17,677 bases of DNA, from positions 1 through 17,677 of the forward strand of contig JACKBA010000059.1 of the NCBI GenBank assembly GCA_020634815.1, read 5' to 3'. Position 1 is the first letter of the stretch; each line of letters opens with the position of its first letter. Shown in pieces: positions 15,125-17,677 of the stretch. Origin of the DNA: Caldilineaceae bacterium (GTDB taxonomy: Bacteria; Chloroflexota; Anaerolineae; Caldilineales; Caldilineaceae). Below the pieces are notes generated by a model that worked only from the letters and a program-made list of their open reading frames with translations, ran no database searches and was not told where the DNA came from. A program made the position numbers and the translations under genes.

Positions 15125-15125
15125 G

Positions 15126-15269
15126 CTATTGGGGCCAGCCGAGGACGACGATGATAAGGAGGAGCCAGCCGGCGATGGCGATGAGGGTCAGCCAGAAGTC
15201 GTCGCTGTCGGCATCGAGCCATTCGCTGATGATCCATTTGCCCCGGCCGGCTTTGCCGCGCTTGCTCAT
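15126..15269 (-). CDS. 47-residue single-pass membrane protein
   Basis: ATG at 15269 overlaps the upstream stop (TAATG on the - strand). A basic N-terminus (MSKRGKAGRGKW) is followed by an acidic hinge (SEWLDADSDDFW) and a strongly hydrophobic helix (LTLIAIAGWLLLIIVVLGW) at the C-terminal end. Positive-inside suggests an inner N-terminus with the helix as a tail anchor. The stop lies one base from the terminator stem. The coupled position shows it belongs to the translocase operon. Function unknown; a small partner or anchor of the translocase is one possibility, a holin-like role another. Confidence 0.6.
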   Translation of the reverse strand: MSKRGKAGRGKWIISEWLDADSDDFWLTLIAIAGWLLLIIVVLGWPQ

Positions 15270-15793
15270 TATTCGAGCCAGCGAATGTCGTCGCCGGTGG
15301 CGACGGGCTGGTGGTCGTCGGCGCTCATGGCCCAGGTTGGCGCCTGGGCTTGCTGGCGCTGGCTGTCGATGAGCTGGCGGTGCTGCTGCTGAGCGATCTG
15401 GTTGGCGACGGTCAGGATGCGCGCGTCGAGGTTGGTGCCGCTGCGGATGGCGCCGCCCATGCCGGTAGCGACGCTGCGAGCGACTTCGCCGTAGTCGTCG
15501 GCGCGCTGGAAGTCGATGATGCCGCGCAGGACGTTGTCGTGGTGTTGCATGGCCATGCGGCCGTAGATGGCGGCGGTGACGATGCTCAGCAGGTAGATGG
15601 CGCCGATAACGGCGGCGACGCCGGCGGCGATGAGGAGGATGCGCACGCCGTCTCCGCCGAAGTAGCGATCGACGACCCAAACGAGGGCGGTGAGGCCGGC
15701 GGCGATGACCAGGACGATCATGAGCGTTGCCCAGCGTTGGCTGGTGCGCAGGGCGTGGATTTCGTGCTGTAGGTTGCTGTCGTCGTGTTTCAT
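15269..15793 (-). CDS. Two-helix membrane protein with soluble C-terminus
   Basis: 174 residues. Residues about 21-41 (WATLMIVLVIAAGLTALVW) and 51-76 (RILLIAAGVAAVIGAIYLL) are two transmembrane helices. The C-terminal hundred residues are soluble and partly helical, with a Gln-rich helix (ILTVANQIAQQQHRQLIDSQ) that could form a coiled coil. The gene overlaps the upstream gene by ATGA and the downstream one by a base, so it is co-translated with both. Size, two helices and a cytoplasmic tail would fit an accessory protein of a DNA-transfer or membrane-linked complex, but no family is recognised. Confidence 0.68.
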   Translation of the reverse strand: MKHDDSNLQHEIHALRTSQRWATLMIVLVIAAGLTALVWVVDRYFGGDGVRILLIAAGVAAVIGAIYLLSIVTAAIYGRMAMQHHDNVLRGIIDFQRADDYGEVARSVATGMGGAIRSGTNLDARILTVANQIAQQQHRQLIDSQRQQAQAPTWAMSADDHQPVATGDDIRWLE

Positions 15794-16005
15794 TGGTCCT
15801 CCGTGATGACGGTAAAGGCGACGTCGATATAGTCGGTTGGCGGCTCTTCGAGCGGATAGGTGAACAGTTCGATGACGTAATCTGCGCTACGTGCTTCTCT
15901 GTCGATCTGGTAAAACCAGGCGAAGATCGGCCCGAACAGGATGAGCAGGCAGACCATGGAGGCGATGACTCCTATCCAGCGAATGAGGTCGATCAGGTAG
16001 TCCAT
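15790..16005 (-). CDS. 71-residue membrane protein
   Basis: ATG at 16005 with a GGGGAG ribosome site about eight bases upstream on the - strand; the same frame runs further upstream but overlaps the neighbouring gene there. One hydrophobic helix occupies about residues 7-32 (LIRWIGVIASMVCLLILFG, then PIFAWFY). An acidic, charged C-terminus follows (IDREARSADYVIEL and EEPPTDYIDVAFTVITEDQ). Only four bases separate it from the upstream gene stop, and it overlaps the two-helix gene by ATGA. It is one of three small membrane proteins in this operon. Function not recognised. Confidence 0.6.
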   Translation of the reverse strand: MDYLIDLIRWIGVIASMVCLLILFGPIFAWFYQIDREARSADYVIELFTYPLEEPPTDYIDVAFTVITEDQ

Positions 16006-16009
16006 ATGG

Positions 16010-16606
16010 TTAGTCTCCCCAGATAAGTTGTTTGATGGTGGCCAGGAAGGAGGGGCGAGGGGCGAGGGGCGAAGCCGGGCGGGCGGGCTGCCAGGTTTGC
16101 TGGCCGGGCAGGTTGCGGTTGCGGCCGGACTGGCCGATGCCGAGGATGGCGTCAATGCCGTGAAAAAGACGGTCAGTGAGGCCGTGGCGCTTGACGCGCT
16201 CGCTGCCGCCGGTGGGGCGGCTGGCGCCATGGGTTTGCGCCTTCGCCAGTAGTTTGGCGTTGGCCGGGTTGAGGAGGGGCACGGTGAGGGCGTAGCCTGC
16301 GCGCAGCAAAAGGTACTCGGCCCATTTTGCCTGGTGGTCGGGGACCGAGAAGCCAACCAGATCGCCGGCGCGCTGCGGGACGACGCGGTGGCTGACGCTC
16401 ACGCCGTACTTCTCGACGAGGTGCTCGGCATCCATGCCAGCGCGGTGGTCCCAGATCCAGAGGAATTGGTGCATGTTTGGTTGCTCCGGTGGTATGTGTT
16501 GGGCCGGTGGCGGTTCGGTGGACGATGTGGACGGGGTGGACGGCATCAGCGCGATGATGATGCCGTCCAGCGGGTTGGCGGTAGGGTGGCGGTGGTAGTT
16601 GGTCAT
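16010..16606 (-). CDS. Unknown protein of the translocase operon
   Basis: 198 residues from ATG 16606, which overlaps the translocase stop by ATGA. Residues 1-44 are low in complexity (a PSTPSTSSTEPPPAQ tract); a second ATG at 16474 (Met45) with GGAG nine bases ahead could be the start of the folded part. That part begins MHQFLWIWDHRAGMDAEHLV, then EKYGVSVSHRVVPQRAGDLV and KWAEYLLLRAGYALTVPLL. A GLTDRLFHGIDAILGIGQSG block and a basic, Pro-rich tail ending FLATIKQLIWGD follow. No known catalytic motif or transmembrane helix is seen. Coupling to the translocase suggests a shared task, possibly DNA recognition or substrate loading. Not identified. Confidence 0.6.
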   Translation of the reverse strand: MTNYHRHPTANPLDGIIIALMPSTPSTSSTEPPPAQHIPPEQPNMHQFLWIWDHRAGMDAEHLVEKYGVSVSHRVVPQRAGDLVGFSVPDHQAKWAEYLLLRAGYALTVPLLNPANAKLLAKAQTHGASRPTGGSERVKRHGLTDRLFHGIDAILGIGQSGRNRNLPGQQTWQPARPASPLAPRPSFLATIKQLIWGD

Positions 16607-17677
16607 CGTGCACCGATCCGGATGATCTTGGCCGGGGCCGTTTCGGGTTCCGGCGCGGCGAGGGCCTCGGTGATCCAGCGGTGGGTGTCGCTGGATTTGC
16701 TGCCGTAGACGGCGAGGATGGTGGCGTTGAGCGATGGCAGCGTGGCGCGCAGTTGGCGGATGGCGGCGGCCTCCTCGGGCGTGGGCTCGCGGCGGGGCAG
16801 GGGGAATCCGATCGGTGCGGCCGCACTGGTGCGCACCGGTGCGGGGTCTGGTTTTTCTGGCGGTGCGGGCGGGGAAATGAGCGGTGCACCGGTGCGCACC
16901 GGTGCAGGCCATTTGGCGGTGATGGTGCGGACGAGGCTGGCGACGGCGCTGTCGTCGATCCAGTATGCCTGGATGCGCAGGGTGTCCGGGCCGGTGATGG
17001 CGAGGAAGGCGCCGTTGCCGGGTAGCCGTTCGGCGCCGGTGCCGGGGCGGTCGGCGGCGGCTTCGGCCTGGCGGGCACCGACGACCTGGCCGACAAGGCG
17101 CAGCGGGAAGTTGGCTTTGACGACGCTGCCGATGTCGCCGGCTTTGGGGTGCTGGGTGGCGGCGATGACGTGAATGCCGAGAGAGCGGCCGAGGGAGAGG
17201 ATGGAGGAGAGGCGGTCGACGATGCCGGGCAGGCGGGCGAGCTCGCGCAGTTCGTCGATGGCCAAGAGGAGTTTTGGGGTGCTGATCTGGCGCTCGATGC
17301 GGCGGCGCAGTTCAGCCTCGACGCTGCGCACGGCGGCGGCGGCGTCGTGGTCGAGGACGGCGAATTGGTTGACGTGGGGCAGGGCGGCCAGCGACGCCAG
17401 GTCGCTGTTTTTCATGTCGACGAGGACCATGGCGAGCTCGTCCGGCGCGGTGTTGAGGGCCAGGGAGAGGAGGAGCATGCGCTCCAGCGTGCTTTTTCCG
17501 CTGCCGGTGGTGCCGGCGATGAGGGTGTGGGGCTGGTCGTCGAGGCGGACGAGGAGGTCGGCGGAGGGCTGGGCGCTGTAGTTGCGGCCGGCGAGCATGG
17601 TATAGCGCGGGCGGCGCAGGGTGGCGGCGCGCCAGTCGAGCGGCTGGGGTGCGGGATGGGGAACTTCGAGGGCGAGG
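16603..17677 (-). CDS. FtsK/SpoIIIE-type DNA translocase (5' end missing)
   Basis: The frame stays open to the window edge, so the N-terminus is missing (numbering below from the Met codon ending at 17598). Walker A is GTTGSGKST (29-37; 17488-17514), and a hydrophobic LLLAIDE (110-116) gives Walker B with Asp115-Glu116. GRSLGIHVIAATQHP (138-152 region) then KANFPLRLVGQV and GNGAFLAI complete the FtsK-like motor core. A Pro/Ala-rich linker with two APVRT(G/S)A copies follows, then a C-terminal helical part (TPEEAAAIRQLRATL, LNATILAVYGSKSSDTHRW) that could be a winged-helix DNA-binding domain. The family moves double-stranded DNA through a hexameric ring. Coupled downstream genes for an unknown protein and three membrane proteins suggest conjugative transfer, or plasmid or phage DNA segregation. 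The N-terminal membrane region cannot be seen. Confidence 0.85.
   Translation of the reverse strand, partial: LALEVPHPAPQPLDWRAATLRRPRYTMLAGRNYSAQPSADLLVRLDDQPHTLIAGTTGSGKSTLERMLLLSLALNTAPDELAMVLVDMKNSDLASLAALPHVNQFAVLDHDAAAAVRSVEAELRRRIERQISTPKLLLAIDELRELARLPGIVDRLSSILSLGRSLGIHVIAATQHPKAGDIGSVVKANFPLRLVGQVVGARQAEAAADRPGTGAERLPGNGAFLAITGPDTLRIQAYWIDDSAVASLVRTITAKWPAPVRTGAPLISPPAPPEKPDPAPVRTSAAAPIGFPLPRREPTPEEAAAIRQLRATLPSLNATILAVYGSKSSDTHRWITEALAAPEPETAPAKIIRIGAR
16823..16842. repeat. Palindrome copy 1 (one mismatch) in the translocase gene
   Basis: Twenty bases with the half site GCACYGGTGC: the left arm reads GCACTGGTGC and the right arm GCACCGGTGC, which are complementary except for one position. 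It lies in the linker-coding part of the translocase gene, 63 bases (21 codons) from copy 2. Confidence 0.7.
16885..16906. repeat. Palindrome copy 2 (perfect, 22 bp) in the translocase gene
   Basis: A perfect 22-bp palindrome with half site TGCACCGGTGC, directly followed by its complement. It encodes part of the APVRTGAP linker repeat and shares 19 of 20 core bases with copy 1. Confidence 0.75.

Noticed and set aside
15046..15237. 63-residue - strand open frame crossing the terminator
   Set aside because: Basic low-complexity product that includes the hairpin; the 47-residue frame in the same area has a transmembrane helix and a coupled start.
15311..15772. 153-residue + strand open frame opposite the two-helix membrane gene
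   Set aside because: Asp/Ala/Gly/Val-rich antisense shadow; the - strand frame gives two transmembrane helices and coupled boundaries.
15126..16005. Holin cassette for the three small membrane proteins
   Set aside because: They are coupled to the translocase on the strand opposite the late genes, and no endolysin is adjacent; kept only as a weak alternative.

Overview
The window is a high-GC stretch (about two thirds G+C by eye). Positions 1 to 15040 hold the head-tail connector and tail region of a long-tailed (siphovirus-like) phage or prophage, all on the + strand. Positions 15126 to 17677 hold a second, convergent operon on the - strand. The two are separated by one strong hairpin terminator. 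Capsid, portal and terminase genes are absent and would be expected to the left. No integrase, tRNA, CRISPR array, reverse transcriptase or recognisable lysis gene is visible. The host cannot be fixed from this sequence. The high GC and the tightly overlapping late genes would suit a Chloroflexota or actinobacterial host, but that is only an impression.

Connector module (3-4232): the end of a phiE125 gp8-like head-tail adaptor, a head-tail joining protein, an HK97 gp10-like neck protein and a DUF3168-like tail terminator. Between the adaptor and the joining protein sit three extra genes. The first is a 579-residue protein with a lectin-like N-terminus, 18 degenerate copies of a DxGSGAD repeat and a strictly nine-residue-periodic C-terminus. 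The second is a probable surface or structural protein, and the third is a small acidic protein. These look like virion decoration cargo inserted into an otherwise standard gene order.

Tail module (4242-14449): two related tail-tube-like proteins in tandem, a pair of small reading frames in the tail-chaperone position that are probably joined by a -1 frameshift, a 928-residue tape measure protein with three internal repeats, a small distal-tail-like protein, a baseplate hub-like protein, a minor tail protein made of two duplicated beta domains, and an 849-residue tail fibre. Most junctions overlap (ATGA, TGATG, TAATG), so the module behaves as one translationally coupled late operon. Two small unknown proteins (14460-15040) end it.

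Convergent operon (15126-17677, - strand): a 5'-truncated FtsK/SpoIIIE-type DNA translocase, a 198-residue unknown protein and three small membrane proteins, all overlapping or within a few bases. One cytoplasmic DNA pump plus coupled small membrane proteins resembles the TraB/Spd arrangement of double-stranded-DNA conjugation in Streptomyces plasmids. Two copies of a long palindrome lie inside the translocase gene. This cluster is the best candidate for an undescribed system, but its function is inferred, not shown.
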